Origin: Pseudoxanthomonas sp. Root630
GTDB lineage: Bacteria; Pseudomonadota; Gammaproteobacteria; Xanthomonadales; Xanthomonadaceae
NCBI RefSeq assembly: GCF_001427585.1
Contig: NZ_LMGY01000007.1
Coordinates: 1 to 33,587, forward strand
Direction of reading: 5' to 3'
Length of the DNA stretch: 33,587 nt
Shown here: piece after piece, positions 1 through 8,135 of the stretch
Layout of the letters: every line of letters starts with the position of its first letter
Numbering within the stretch: position 1 is the stretch's first letter
The notes under the pieces: model-generated
What the model was told of the DNA's origin: nothing
What the model saw: only the letters and a program-made list of their open reading frames with translations
The model's database searches: none
Position numbers and translations under genes: made by a program

Positions 1-61
1 CATGCTGAAACTAAAAGGGCTGAGCCCGGTGCAGTACCGAACCCAGCCCTTGGCAGCGTAA
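1..61 (+). pseudogene. IS3-family transposase (OrfB), 3' end only (cut by window edge)
   Basis: From base 2 the frame reads MLKLKGLSPVQYRTQPLAA followed by a TAA stop at 59-61. The string KLKGLSPVQYRTQ is the typical C-terminal signature of IS3-family DDE transposases (the OrfB/rve integrase part), which carry out cut-out-and-paste transposition through a circular intermediate. Only about 19 codons are inside the window, so I cannot tell whether the full gene is intact; 'partial' here means truncated by the window, not necessarily broken. It points toward the 3' end of tdh. The stop lies 38 bases before the presumed element end. Confidence 0.8.
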
Positions 62-99
62 GCTACAAACCGACCGTCCAACATTTGGGGGTCAGTTCA
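62..99 (+). mobile_element. Right end of an IS3-family insertion sequence
   Basis: Immediately after the transposase stop the sequence ends with GGGGGTCAGTTCA at 87-99. This matches the usual right terminal inverted repeat of IS3-family elements, whose left ends begin TGAACTGNCCCC. The chromosome therefore probably resumes at about base 100, some 40 bp from the tdh stop codon. The left end and the target duplication are outside the window. Confidence 0.7.
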
Positions 100-138
100 T
101 CGCGGCGCCCTTTCTTTTTCCGCCGATGCCGGTGGCGG

Positions 139-1161
139 TCAGTTCCAGCTCAGGACCACCTTGCCGGCCTTGCCCTGTTCCATCAGGTCGAAGCCCTTCT
201 GGAAATCGTCGATCGGCAACTGGTGGGTCAGCACCTTGCCCAGCGGGAAGCCGCTCAGCACCAGTTGCGTCATCTTGTACCAGGTCTCGTACATCTTGCG
301 GCCGTAGATGCCCTGCACCGTGAGGCCCTTGAAGATGATGCGGTCCCAGTCCACGCCGGCGCCTTTGGGCAGGATGCCGAGCAGGGCGATCTTGCCGCCG
401 TGGTACATGCAGTCGAGCATGTCGTTGAAGGCGCGCGGGTTGCCGCTCATCTCCAGGCCCACGTCGAAGCCCTCCATGTGCAGGTCGGCCATCACGTCCT
501 TCAGCGACTGGTTGGCCACGTTGACCACGCGGGTGGCGCCCATGTCGGCGGCCAGTTTCAGGCGGAAATCGTTGACGTCGGTGACCACCACGTTGCGCGC
601 GCCGATGTGCTTGCAGATGCCCGCGGCGATGATGCCGATGGGGCCGGCGCCGGTGATCAGCACGTCCTCGCCGACCACGTCGAATTCCAGCGCGCAGTGC
701 GCCGCATTGCCGTAAGGGTCGAAGAACGCGGCCAGTTCGCTCGGGATCTGATCGGGGATCGGCCACAGGTTGCTGGCGGGCATCACCATGTACTCGGCGA
801 AGGCGCCGTTGCGGTTCACGCCGATGCCGACCGTGTTGGGGCACAGGTGCTGGCGACCGCCGCGGCAGTTGCGGCAATGCCCGCAGACGATGTGGCCCTC
901 GGCCGATACGCGCTGGCCGACCTCGTAGCCCGTCACCGCGGAACCCAGCTGTGCGATGCGGCCCACGAACTCGTGGCCGATGGTCAGGCCGGGCTTGATC
1001 GTGCGCTGGCTCCACTCGTCCCACAGGTAGATGTGCAGGTCGGTGCCGCAGATGGCGGTCTTCTCCAGCTTGATCAGCACCTCGTTGGGACCGGGCTGCG
1101 GGACAGGCAGCTCTTCCATCCAGATGCCCTTGCCGGCCTCGCGCTTCACCAGCGCCTTCAT
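139..1161 (-). CDS. tdh: L-threonine 3-dehydrogenase
   Basis: Oxidises L-threonine to 2-amino-3-ketobutyrate with NAD+, the first step of threonine breakdown to glycine and acetyl-CoA (cytoplasmic, with Kbl, which is not in this window). The 340-residue product aligns over its length with E. coli Tdh as I recall it. Visible features: catalytic zinc Cys38 in AICGTD, H63-E64 in GHEF, structural zinc cysteines C93, C96, C99 and C107 in the [10 protein letters not shown] region, the Rossmann glycine motif TGAGPIG and the C-terminal GKVVLSW. I chose the ATG at 1161 because the E. coli protein also begins MKAL; an ATG four codons upstream (1173) is possible. The gene is transcribed away from the S46 peptidase, and its 3' end is about 40 bp from an insertion-sequence end. 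Confidence 0.96.
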   Translation of the reverse strand: MKALVKREAGKGIWMEELPVPQPGPNEVLIKLEKTAICGTDLHIYLWDEWSQRTIKPGLTIGHEFVGRIAQLGSAVTGYEVGQRVSAEGHIVCGHCRNCRGGRQHLCPNTVGIGVNRNGAFAEYMVMPASNLWPIPDQIPSELAAFFDPYGNAAHCALEFDVVGEDVLITGAGPIGIIAAGICKHIGARNVVVTDVNDFRLKLAADMGATRVVNVANQSLKDVMADLHMEGFDVGLEMSGNPRAFNDMLDCMYHGGKIALLGILPKGAGVDWDRIIFKGLTVQGIYGRKMYETWYKMTQLVLSGFPLGKVLTHQLPIDDFQKGFDLMEQGKAGKVVLSWN

Positions 1162-1204
1162 CGTCTGTGTCATCGGACGTGGATCCAGGGAAATGAGGGC
1201 GCGG

Positions 1205-1210
1205 ATTATA
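1205..1210 (-). promoter_or_regulatory. Possible -10 box for tdh
   Basis: On the minus strand this reads TATAAT, a perfect sigma-70 -10 hexamer, which would give a leader of about 37 nt before the tdh start at 1161. I could not find a convincing -35 at 16-18 bp spacing, so this is a half-supported promoter in the 196-bp divergent tdh/S46 peptidase region. Confidence 0.35.
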
Positions 1211-1320
1211 CGCCCCGGCCCCGCGCCGCCCTGTTGCAGGGCGGCTTGACAGGCGCGGACGCCGTGCGAGCCGGGTGCGGTAGGACGAAAGTCATGGATC
1301 GGCTGCGATGACAGGTTCAT

Positions 1321-1326
1321 TACAAT
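1321..1326 (+). promoter_or_regulatory. Possible -10 box for the S46 peptidase
   Basis: TACAAT (one mismatch to TATAAT) lies 31 bp before the ATG at 1358. No good -35 is seen at normal spacing. Weak support. Confidence 0.25.
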
Positions 1327-1357
1327 TCGGAACTTTCCTGTCAGTCCCGGGGTTTCC

Positions 1358-3526
1358 ATGCGTCCGAACCTGCTCGCCGCCGCCATCGCGGTCCCGCTGT
1401 CCCTGCTTGTCGCCCAGGTCGCCCGGGCGGGCGAGGGCATGTGGGTGCCGCAGCAACTGCCCGAAATCGCCGGGCCGCTGAAGAAGGCTGGCCTGAAGCT
1501 GTCGCCGCAGCAGATCTCCAACCTGACCGGCGACCCGATGGGTGCCGTGGTCGCGCTGGGCGGCTGCACCGCCAGCTTCGTGTCGCCCAACGGCCTGGTG
1601 GTCACCAATCACCACTGCGCCTACGGCGCCATCCAGTTGAACTCCACGGCCGAGAACAACCTGATCAAGAACGGCTTCAGCGCGCCCGCGACCGGCGATG
1701 AAGTCAGCGCCGGACCGAACGCACGCGTGTTCGTGCTGGACGAAATCACCGACGTGACCAAGGACGCGCAAGCGGCCATCGCGTCCGCCGGCAGCGATGC
1801 GCTGGCGCGCACGAAGGCGCTGGAAGCCTTCGAGAAGAAACTGATCGCCGACTGCGAGGCCGACGCCGGCTTCCGCTGCCGCTTGTACAGCTTCTCCGGC
1901 GGCAACACGTATCGCCTGTTCAAGAACCTGGAAATCAAGGACGTGCGCCTGGCGTACGCGCCCCCGGGCAGCGTGGGCAAGTACGGCGGCGACATCGACA
2001 ACTGGATGTGGCCGCGCCACACCGGCGACTTCGCGTTCTACCGCGCCTACGTGGGCAAGGACGGCAAGCCGGCCGCGTTCTCGAAGGACAACGTGCCGTA
2101 CCGGCCGAAGCACTGGCTGAAGTTCGCCGACCAGCCGCTGGGCGCGGGCGACTTCGTGATGGTGGCCGGTTACCCGGGTTCGACCAACCGCTACGCGCTG
2201 GCCGCCGAGTTCGACAACACCGCGCAGTGGACGTACCCGACCATCGCGCGCCACTACAAGAACCAGATCGCGATGGTGCAGGAAGCCGGCAAGAAGAATG
2301 CCGACATCCAGGTGAAGTACGCCGCCACCATGGCCAGCTGGAACAACACCAGCAAGAACTACGACGGCCAGCTGGAAGGCTTCAAGCGCATCGATGCGGC
2401 CGGCCAGAAGCAGCGCGAGGAAGCCGCGGTGCTGGCATGGCTGAAGGGGCAGGGCGCGAAGGGCCAGCCGGCGCTTGACGCGCACGCCAAGCTGTTGACC
2501 CTGCTGGAGCAGAACAAGGCCACGCGCGAGCGCGACCTGACCCTGTCGATGTTCAACAACACCGCGATGGTCGGTTCCGCCACGCAGCTGTACCGCCTGT
2601 CGATCGAGCGCGAAAAGCCGAATGCGGCGCGCGAGTCCGGCTACCAGGAACGCGATCTGCCGGGCATCGAGGGCGGCCTGAAGCAGCTGGAACGCCGCTA
2701 CGTGCCGGCGATGGACCGCCAGTTGCAGGAGTACTGGCTGGGCGAATACCTGAAGCTGCCCGCCAACCAGCGTGCCGCCGCCGTGGACACATGGCTGGGC
2801 GGCAATGACGCCGCGGCCGTGAAGCGCGCGCTCGACCGCCTGGCCGGCACCAAGCTGGGCACCACCGAAGAGCGGCTGACGTGGTTCGCTGCCGACCGCA
2901 AGGCCTTCGAGGCCAGCAACGATCCGGCGATCCAGTACGCGGTGGCGGTGATGCCGACGCTGCTCAAGCTCGAGCAGGAGCGCAAGACGCGGACCGGCGA
3001 GAACCTGGCCGCGCGCCCGGTCTACCTGCAGGCGCTGGCCGACTACAAGAAGAGCCAGGGAGAGTTCGTCTATCCGGACGCCAATCTGTCGCTGCGCATC
3101 ACCTTCGGCAACGTGATGGGCTACACGCCGAAGGACGGCGTGGCGTACACCCCGTTCACCACGCTGGAAGGCGTGGTCGCGAAGGAGACCGGGCAGGATC
3201 CGTTCGACTCGCCGAAGGCGCTGCTCGATGCCGTAGCCGCCAAGCGCTACGGTGGGCTCGAGGACAAGCGCATCGGTTCGGTGCCGGTGAACTACCTGTC
3301 CGACCTGGACATCACCGGCGGCAACTCCGGTTCGCCGGTGCTCGACGCGCACGGCAAGCTGGTGGGCCTGGCGTTCGACGGCAACTGGGAGTCGGTGAGC
3401 TCCAACTGGGTGTTCGACCCGAAGATGACCCGCATGATCGCCGTGGATGGCCGCTACCTGCGCTGGATCATGCAGGAGGTCTACCCGGCGCCGCAGTTGC
3501 TGAAGGAAATGGGCGTCGGCAAGTAA
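1358..3526 (+). CDS. S46 family dipeptidyl peptidase (DAP BII/DPP7-like), exported
   Basis: A serine exopeptidase that removes dipeptides from the N-terminus of peptides, expected in the periplasm. It starts with a signal peptide ([20 protein letters not shown], then ARAGEG). The catalytic triad is visible: His86 in VTNHHCAYG, Asp224 in RHTGDF and Ser657 in GGNSGSPV. These numbers and the 722-residue length are the same as I recall for DAP BII of Pseudoxanthomonas mexicana WO24. Asn215 in the [12 protein letters not shown] motif is the family's substrate N-terminus anchor. A glycine at 675 (FDGNWES), where acid-specific DPP11 enzymes carry arginine, points to DPP7-type preference for hydrophobic residues; this last point is inferred from family knowledge. 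A strong hairpin terminator follows 25 bp after the stop, so the gene is probably monocistronic. Confidence 0.95.
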   Translation: MRPNLLAAAIAVPLSLLVAQVARAGEGMWVPQQLPEIAGPLKKAGLKLSPQQISNLTGDPMGAVVALGGCTASFVSPNGLVVTNHHCAYGAIQLNSTAENNLIKNGFSAPATGDEVSAGPNARVFVLDEITDVTKDAQAAIASAGSDALARTKALEAFEKKLIADCEADAGFRCRLYSFSGGNTYRLFKNLEIKDVRLAYAPPGSVGKYGGDIDNWMWPRHTGDFAFYRAYVGKDGKPAAFSKDNVPYRPKHWLKFADQPLGAGDFVMVAGYPGSTNRYALAAEFDNTAQWTYPTIARHYKNQIAMVQEAGKKNADIQVKYAATMASWNNTSKNYDGQLEGFKRIDAAGQKQREEAAVLAWLKGQGAKGQPALDAHAKLLTLLEQNKATRERDLTLSMFNNTAMVGSATQLYRLSIEREKPNAARESGYQERDLPGIEGGLKQLERRYVPAMDRQLQEYWLGEYLKLPANQRAAAVDTWLGGNDAAAVKRALDRLAGTKLGTTEERLTWFAADRKAFEASNDPAIQYAVAVMPTLLKLEQERKTRTGENLAARPVYLQALADYKKSQGEFVYPDANLSLRITFGNVMGYTPKDGVAYTPFTTLEGVVAKETGQDPFDSPKALLDAVAAKRYGGLEDKRIGSVPVNYLSDLDITGGNSGSPVLDAHGKLVGLAFDGNWESVSSNWVFDPKMTRMIAVDGRYLRWIMQEVYPAPQLLKEMGVGK

Positions 3527-3551
3527 CAGCTGCAACGGTCGCCAGACACCG

Positions 3552-3588
3552 GACGGGAGCGGTTATCATCCGCTCCCGTCTTCGTTTT
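3552..3588 (+). terminator. Rho-independent terminator after the S46 peptidase
   Basis: A perfect 11-bp stem (GACGGGAGCGG at 3552-3562 and CCGCTCCCGTC at 3570-3580) with a 7-nt loop TTATCAT is followed by TTCGTTTT. It starts 25 bp after the stop at 3526 and separates that gene from the following plus-strand run. Confidence 0.88.
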
Positions 3589-3635
3589 CGGCCCAAGGAA
3601 ACGATGCCGTTTCTCCCGAATGGACACACCGACGC

Positions 3636-4280
3636 ATGCGCATCCTGCTTGCCCGCCATGGCGAAACGCCGTGGAACGCCGAAGGCCGCTACCAGGGCCA
3701 GATCGACATCCCGCTCTCGCCGGTCGGCGAAGGGCAGGCGAACGCGCTGGGCCTGCGCCTGAAGGACATCCGCATCGACCGCGCCGTGGCGTCGCCGCTG
3801 GCGCGCGCGCAGCTGACCGCGCGCCTGGCCCTGGGTGAAGCGCGCGCCGACATGCTGCAGACCGATGCCGACCTGCAGGAGATCGCGCACGGCGAGTGGG
3901 AAGGCCTGCTGGCCAGCGAGATCCAGGACAAGGATCCCGCACGCCTGCTCGCCTGGCGCGAGGAGCCCGATACCGTACTGATGCCGGGCGGCGAATCGCT
4001 GCGCCAGGTGCTGGACCGTTCCTGGCGCGGCCTGGCGCGCGCCGCGGAGGGCCTGGGCGACGACGACACCCTGCTGATCGTCGCGCACGATGCGGTCAAT
4101 CGCGTCCTGCTGTGCCGCATCCTCGGCCTGCCGATCGCCAAGCTGTGGACCTTCCGCCAGGCGCCGACCACGCTCAACCTGCTGGAAGGCCCCTCGGTCG
4201 AGCAGTTGGAGGTCGTACGCCTCAACGACTGCGCGCACCACACGCCGTTCTTCGGCGAAGCGAAGCACCGCGCGCTCTAG
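3636..4280 (+). CDS. Histidine phosphatase family protein (GpmB/phosphoglycerate mutase-like)
   Basis: A 214-residue branch-1 histidine phosphatase, a cytoplasmic enzyme that works through a phosphohistidine intermediate. The N-terminal LLARHGETPWN carries the phosphate-accepting His8. Glu82 (LQEIAHGEWEG) is the likely general acid, and His151 (LIVAHDAVNR) is the second catalytic histidine. The family includes GpmB, CobC (alpha-ribazole phosphatase) and broad phosphatases that sequence alone does not separate; there is no cobalamin gene nearby to favour CobC. It is the first of seven plus-strand genes and lies 42 bp before the TonB-like gene. No strong ribosome site precedes the ATG, which was chosen because RHG normally sits within the first ten residues. 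Confidence 0.88.
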   Translation: MRILLARHGETPWNAEGRYQGQIDIPLSPVGEGQANALGLRLKDIRIDRAVASPLARAQLTARLALGEARADMLQTDADLQEIAHGEWEGLLASEIQDKDPARLLAWREEPDTVLMPGGESLRQVLDRSWRGLARAAEGLGDDDTLLIVAHDAVNRVLLCRILGLPIAKLWTFRQAPTTLNLLEGPSVEQLEVVRLNDCAHHTPFFGEAKHRAL

Positions 4281-4322
4281 CAGTGCGCTACGCTCCGGCA
4301 GGGAGCGAATCGGGGGAGCGCG

Positions 4323-5135
4323 ATGAAAGCCTGGATCCTTGTGCTGGCGGTGATGCTGGCGTCGCCGTCGATCGCTATCGGGGCAGCGGAAGACATCGGC
4401 GCCCATGCCCTGACGCGGGTGCCTCCGAAGTATCCGTCCGAGGCGGCGCGGGCGGGCGTGACCGGTACGACGGTGCTGATCATCAGCGTCAGCGCCACGG
4501 GTGCGATCGAGAACGTCCTGGTCGAACGCTCTTCCGGTAACCGCATGCTCGATACGGCCGCGATCGATGCGATCAACGAATGGACCTTCGCGCCGGCGAT
4601 CGAGCACGGCAAGCCCGCCCGGGGCCGTGTGCGCGTGCCGGTGGACTTCGACATGGGCGACGAGGACGCGCCGATACGCGACGCCGTCGCCGATCTGCCG
4701 CATCGCCTGCGCGTGCCCCCCGTGCTGCCGGACGCGTCCGGTACCGTGCCGCAGTTCATCGAGGATCCGCTGCCACTGGAAGCCGGTAGCGTCGCGGCGA
4801 TCGTGGCGTTGCTGCAGGCGCAAGGTACGCCGATCGACCTGCCGGAACTGCCCCCGGGTGTTTCGCTCTACACCCTCGAAGGGGAGAGCGGCAGGACCCA
4901 ATGGGAGGTCTACACCGGCGAGATCCCGCACGCGCCCTCGGTGGTGCGCAAACGCATGACCCAGGATGGAACGCACGGCTTCACGGTGACCCGTCCGCTG
5001 TGCGAGTCGAAAGATGCGGAAGCCTGCGCGCGCTTGCTGGCCTACGTCCAGCGGCCCGCACGCCAGCGGGCCGTGCCCTTGAAAGCGCCTGCCGGCCAGG
5101 CCGACGGTACGAAGGGCGTGACGCCTGGGCGATAA
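4323..5135 (+). CDS. TonB C-terminal-domain protein with a C-terminal extension (paralogue A)
   Basis: 270 residues. A signal peptide (MKAWILVLAVMLASPSIAIG) is followed by a TonB-like fold at about 32-110: PPKYPSEAARAGVTGT, the beta-strand repeat VLIISVSATGAIENVLVERSSG, then LDTAAIDAINEWTFAPA. Unlike true TonB there is no Pro-rich periplasm-spanning stretch and no lasting membrane anchor, so it may be a soluble periplasmic protein rather than an energy transducer. Residues 111-270 are an uncharacterised extension with a Cys pair, C227 and C235 (LCESKDAEACAR), which resembles the C-terminus of the gene at 31822. A good ribosome site (GGGGGAG) precedes the ATG. It sits 10 bp before folC, where E. 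coli has accD, so it is probably co-transcribed with the folC cluster. Function unknown. Confidence 0.8.
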   Translation: MKAWILVLAVMLASPSIAIGAAEDIGAHALTRVPPKYPSEAARAGVTGTTVLIISVSATGAIENVLVERSSGNRMLDTAAIDAINEWTFAPAIEHGKPARGRVRVPVDFDMGDEDAPIRDAVADLPHRLRVPPVLPDASGTVPQFIEDPLPLEAGSVAAIVALLQAQGTPIDLPELPPGVSLYTLEGESGRTQWEVYTGEIPHAPSVVRKRMTQDGTHGFTVTRPLCESKDAEACARLLAYVQRPARQRAVPLKAPAGQADGTKGVTPGR

Positions 5136-5145
5136 TGCCGCCCGT

Positions 5146-6411
5146 ATGCGCACCCTCGACGACTGGCTTTCCCATATCGAACAACAGCACGCCCGGTCCA
5201 TCGACATGGGCCTTGAGCGCGTGCGCGACGTCGCCACGGCCATGGCGCTCGGAAAGCCGGGCGCACGCGTCATCACCGTCGGCGGCACCAATGGCAAGGG
5301 TTCCACCGTGGCCTTCATCGAGGCCATCGCGCGCGCTGCGGGCTGGAGTGTGGGCGCCTACACCTCGCCGCACCTGCTGCGCTACAACGAACGCGTGCGC
5401 ATCGACGGCATCGAAGCCGACGACGCATCGCTGGTCGCTGCGTTCGAAGCGGTCGAAGCCGCGCGCGGCGACACGCCGCTGACGTATTTCGAGTTCGGCA
5501 CGCTGGCCGCGCTGTGGCTGTTCGAGCGCGCGGGCCTGGACCTGGCCGTGCTCGAAGTCGGCCTGGGCGGCCGGTTGGATGCCGTGAATCTCGTCGACCC
5601 CGACGTGGCCGTGATCACGACGGTCGATATCGACCACACGGACTGGCTGGGCGAGGACCGCGAGGCCATCGGCCGCGAGAAGGCGGGCATCGCCCGCGCC
5701 TGGAAGCCGTTGGTGCTGGGCGAAGTGGACTCGCCGTCCAGCGTGCTGCGCCATGCCTACGCCATCGGTGCGAATGCGCTGCGGTTGGGCAGCGACTTCT
5801 TCCACGAGCCCATCGACAGCCAGCAGTGGCGCTGGCGGGACGTCAGCGCCGACCTGGTGTTGCCGGTGCCCGCGCTGTCGGCGCCGGCCCAGCGGGCGAA
5901 CGCCGCCAGCGCGATCGCCGCGTTGCGCGCACTGCCGGGCGACGCGATGTCCGACCAGGCCTTCGCAGAGGGCGTCGCGAACGCCGCGTTGCCCGGGCGG
6001 CTCCAGCACGTGTCGCATGAGGGCGTGGACGTGGTGCTCGACGTCGGCCACAACCCGCAGGCCGCGCGCGAACTGGCCGCATGGCTGCAAGTGCATCCGA
6101 TCCCCGGGCAGACCCGCGCGGTGTTCGCCGCGCTCGCGGACAAGGACGTGGTGTCGGTCGTGGCGTCGTTCGCAGGCCTGCCGCTGCAGTGGCACCTGGC
6201 CGGACTCGAGGCCGGTCCGCGCGCGCAGTCGGCCGATCAGCTCGCGGCACGGCTGGAGGGCACGGCGGCGGCGCGGGCACATCGACACGCGGGCGTCGCC
6301 GATGCCCTGCATGCCGCGCTCGCGTCATCGCGGCCCGGCGACCGTGTGCTGGTGTTCGGCTCGTTCCATACCGTCGCCGACGCGATGCAGGCGCTGCATT
6401 CAGGTCGATGA
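5146..6411 (+). CDS. folC: Bifunctional dihydrofolate synthase/folylpolyglutamate synthase
   Basis: Adds L-glutamate to dihydropteroate, and further glutamates to tetrahydrofolate, using ATP; a cytoplasmic, essential step of folate biosynthesis. The 421-residue product shows the Mur-ligase-type P-loop GGTNGKGST (46-54), the folate/Mg region TSPHLLRYNERVRI (71-84), the glycine-rich VGLGGRLDAVN, the ligase motif TTVDIDHTDWLG and the C-terminal domain motif LDVGHNPQAA. Length fits the family (about 420). It starts 10 bp after the TonB-like gene. The order folC, SPOR protein, cvpA, purF repeats the E. coli folC-dedD-cvpA-purF cluster. Confidence 0.96.
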   Translation: MRTLDDWLSHIEQQHARSIDMGLERVRDVATAMALGKPGARVITVGGTNGKGSTVAFIEAIARAAGWSVGAYTSPHLLRYNERVRIDGIEADDASLVAAFEAVEAARGDTPLTYFEFGTLAALWLFERAGLDLAVLEVGLGGRLDAVNLVDPDVAVITTVDIDHTDWLGEDREAIGREKAGIARAWKPLVLGEVDSPSSVLRHAYAIGANALRLGSDFFHEPIDSQQWRWRDVSADLVLPVPALSAPAQRANAASAIAALRALPGDAMSDQAFAEGVANAALPGRLQHVSHEGVDVVLDVGHNPQAARELAAWLQVHPIPGQTRAVFAALADKDVVSVVASFAGLPLQWHLAGLEAGPRAQSADQLAARLEGTAAARAHRHAGVADALHAALASSRPGDRVLVFGSFHTVADAMQALHSGR

Positions 6412-6435
6412 CGGGGAGCGGCCTGAACCGCGCCG

Positions 6436-6441
6436 TATAAT
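6436..6441 (+). promoter_or_regulatory. Possible internal -10 box before the SPOR gene
   Basis: A perfect TATAAT in the 67-bp folC-SPOR gap would start a transcript about 31 nt before the ATG at 6479. No convincing -35 hexamer is present upstream, so this is only a candidate for a second promoter inside the cluster. Confidence 0.3.
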
Positions 6442-6478
6442 CGCGCCGGCATTCCCGCCGCTGCTGCCCTGGACCTGG

Positions 6479-7480
6479 ATGGATACCGCCCTGAAACAGC
6501 GCCTGATCGGCGCCGTCGTGCTGGTCGCGCTGGCCGTCATCTTCCTTCCCATGCTGGTCAAGGGGCCTGCCCCTGACAGCGGTGTGTCCGACGTGCCGCT
6601 CGAAGTGCCCGCCGCACCCGATGGTGAATACGAAACACGTGAGCTGCCGCTGGTCACGCCGGGCAACGCACCGGCCAATGGCGCGGTCGGACTCGAAGGG
6701 CAAGTGGCCGCGCCCGCCGCAGAGCCGGCGCCCGCCGAGGGTGCGCTGCAGCCGCCGACGACCGCAGGCGGCGATTTCGCGGTCAGTTTCGGCGCTTATG
6801 CCACCCAGGCCGATGCCGACGCCGTGCTGGCCCGCGTGAAGCAGGCCAAGCTGCCCGGCTTCGTCGAACCCGCCACGATCAATGGCAAGCAGGCGTTCCG
6901 CGTGCGCGTGGGGCCGTATGCGGACCGTGCGCAGGCGGAAGCGGCGCGGCTGGATGCGATCAAGGTGCGTGGCGACGTCAACGCGCAGGTGGTCACGCTG
7001 GACGCGGCCGCGCCAGGCAGCACGCCAGCGCCCGCACCCGCGCCGTCCGTCACGGCCGCCGCGCCCTCGACGCCGGTGGTGACCACGCAGGCCCTGCCGC
7101 CCGAGCCGGCCAAGCCGGTCGCCAAGCCCGCGCCGACGGAATCCAAGCCGGTCGCCACCGAGACGAAGCCGGCCACGACGCCAGTCACCAAGCCCGCCGC
7201 GCCCGCGCCCAAGCCGGCAGAACCTGCCAAGCCCGCGGCCGCCGGCGTCGGCTACGCCGTGCAGTTGGGCGCGTTCTCCAATCCGGCCGATGCCAACAAG
7301 CTGCGCGACCGCGTTCGGGCCGCCGGCTTCAGCGCGTTCGTCGAACAGGTGCGCACCGACAAGGGCACCCTCAGCCGCGTGCGGGTAGGGCCGGTGGCCG
7401 ACCGTGCCGAGGCGGACCGCCTGAAAGCGCAGGTGGCCTCGAAGGTCGGCATCGACGGCATGGTGCGTCCGCACCCCTGA
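6479..7480 (+). CDS. SPOR-domain membrane protein (DedD-like) with two SPOR domains
   Basis: 333 residues. A short cytoplasmic N-terminus and one membrane helix at about 9-28 (LIGAVVLVALAVIFLPMLV) are followed by two SPOR domains: about 98-174 (DFAVSFGAYATQADADAVL to NAQVV) and about 257-331 (GYAVQLGAFSNPADANKLR to GIDGMV). They are joined by an Ala/Pro/Lys-rich linker (180-255) full of KP repeats. SPOR domains bind peptidoglycan glycan strands lacking stem peptides and gather at the division septum; E. coli DedD, found at this place in the cluster, has one. The start is set by the M just before the hydrophobic segment; the open frame runs far upstream inside folC but is not coding there. The linker is low-complexity and probably disordered. 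Confidence 0.9.
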   Translation: MDTALKQRLIGAVVLVALAVIFLPMLVKGPAPDSGVSDVPLEVPAAPDGEYETRELPLVTPGNAPANGAVGLEGQVAAPAAEPAPAEGALQPPTTAGGDFAVSFGAYATQADADAVLARVKQAKLPGFVEPATINGKQAFRVRVGPYADRAQAEAARLDAIKVRGDVNAQVVTLDAAAPGSTPAPAPAPSVTAAAPSTPVVTTQALPPEPAKPVAKPAPTESKPVATETKPATTPVTKPAAPAPKPAEPAKPAAAGVGYAVQLGAFSNPADANKLRDRVRAAGFSAFVEQVRTDKGTLSRVRVGPVADRAEADRLKAQVASKVGIDGMVRPHP

Positions 7481-7517
7481 TGCCGATCCTCGTCGCCGTG
7501 GTCGCAGGGCGTGCCGC

Positions 7518-8129
7518 GTGAGCGCGCTCGACCTCACCCTGCTGGCCATCATCGGCGTCTCGACGCTGTTCGGGCTGATGCGCGGCTTCATCGGGGCGCT
7601 CGCCTCGGTGCTGGCCTGGCTGCTGGCGGGCTGGGTGGCATTCCACTACGGCGCCGAGGTGGCGGCCTGGCTCTCCGATGACGGTCCGCCGGGATCGGCG
7701 GATCTGCTCGGCGGCTATGCGCTCGCCTTCGTCGGCGTCATGGTCGTGGTGGGCGTGACGGGCTGGCTGGTCCGGAAGATGGTGAAGTCCGTGGGTCTTT
7801 CCGGCGTCGACCGCGCGCTCGGCCTGGCGCTGGGGCTCCTGCGTGGCGCCTTCATCGCCTGCATCGTGTTGCTGCTGGTGGCTTTCACCGACATGCCGCG
7901 CGAACCTGAATGGAAGCGTTCATCCGTCGTGCCGGTGCTGCTGCCGGGCGCGCAATGGCTTTCACGCTGGTTACCGGAATGGACCGTGCAGGAACTGGAC
8001 TTTGGCAACGGCGTTCCGGCGGGCGATAATACGCACCTGCAACCCTTGCCCCTGCCGCTGGACGACTCCGGCGCATCGCAGGAGCGCGTCCCCCCGCCAG
8101 CAGCTTCGCCCGAGTCGAAACCGGAGTAG
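7518..8129 (+). CDS. cvpA: CvpA family membrane protein
   Basis: 203-residue inner-membrane protein with four hydrophobic segments (about 5-22, 28-46, 65-84 and 105-123) and the family features GLMRGFIGALASVLAWLLAGW and SGVDRALGLALGLLRGAF. CvpA was first described in E. coli for colicin V production and is linked to envelope or bile-salt stress; its molecular role is unclear. The start is a GTG at 7518, the only sensible choice just before the first helix. The soluble C-terminal tail (about 150-203) is Pro/Ser-rich. It lies 6 bp before purF, as in E. coli, and is almost certainly co-transcribed with it. Confidence 0.92.
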   Translation: MSALDLTLLAIIGVSTLFGLMRGFIGALASVLAWLLAGWVAFHYGAEVAAWLSDDGPPGSADLLGGYALAFVGVMVVVGVTGWLVRKMVKSVGLSGVDRALGLALGLLRGAFIACIVLLLVAFTDMPREPEWKRSSVVPVLLPGAQWLSRWLPEWTVQELDFGNGVPAGDNTHLQPLPLPLDDSGASQERVPPPAASPESKPE

Positions 8130-8135
8130 GTCACC

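Noticed and set aside
1246..1251. A TTGACA hexamer upstream of the S46 peptidase, as a -35 box
   Set aside because: No -10-like hexamer lies 15-19 bp downstream; the best -10 candidate (1321-1326) is much too far away.
1292..3535. A 747-codon open frame on the minus strand opposite the S46 peptidase
   Set aside because: It is a GC-driven shadow: composition is His/Arg/Val/Leu-rich without domains, while the plus strand encodes a complete peptidase with its catalytic triad.
3563..3569. TTATCAT in the terminator loop as a -10 for the histidine phosphatase gene
   Set aside because: No -35 at suitable spacing; the perfect stem and T-run explain the sequence better as a terminator.
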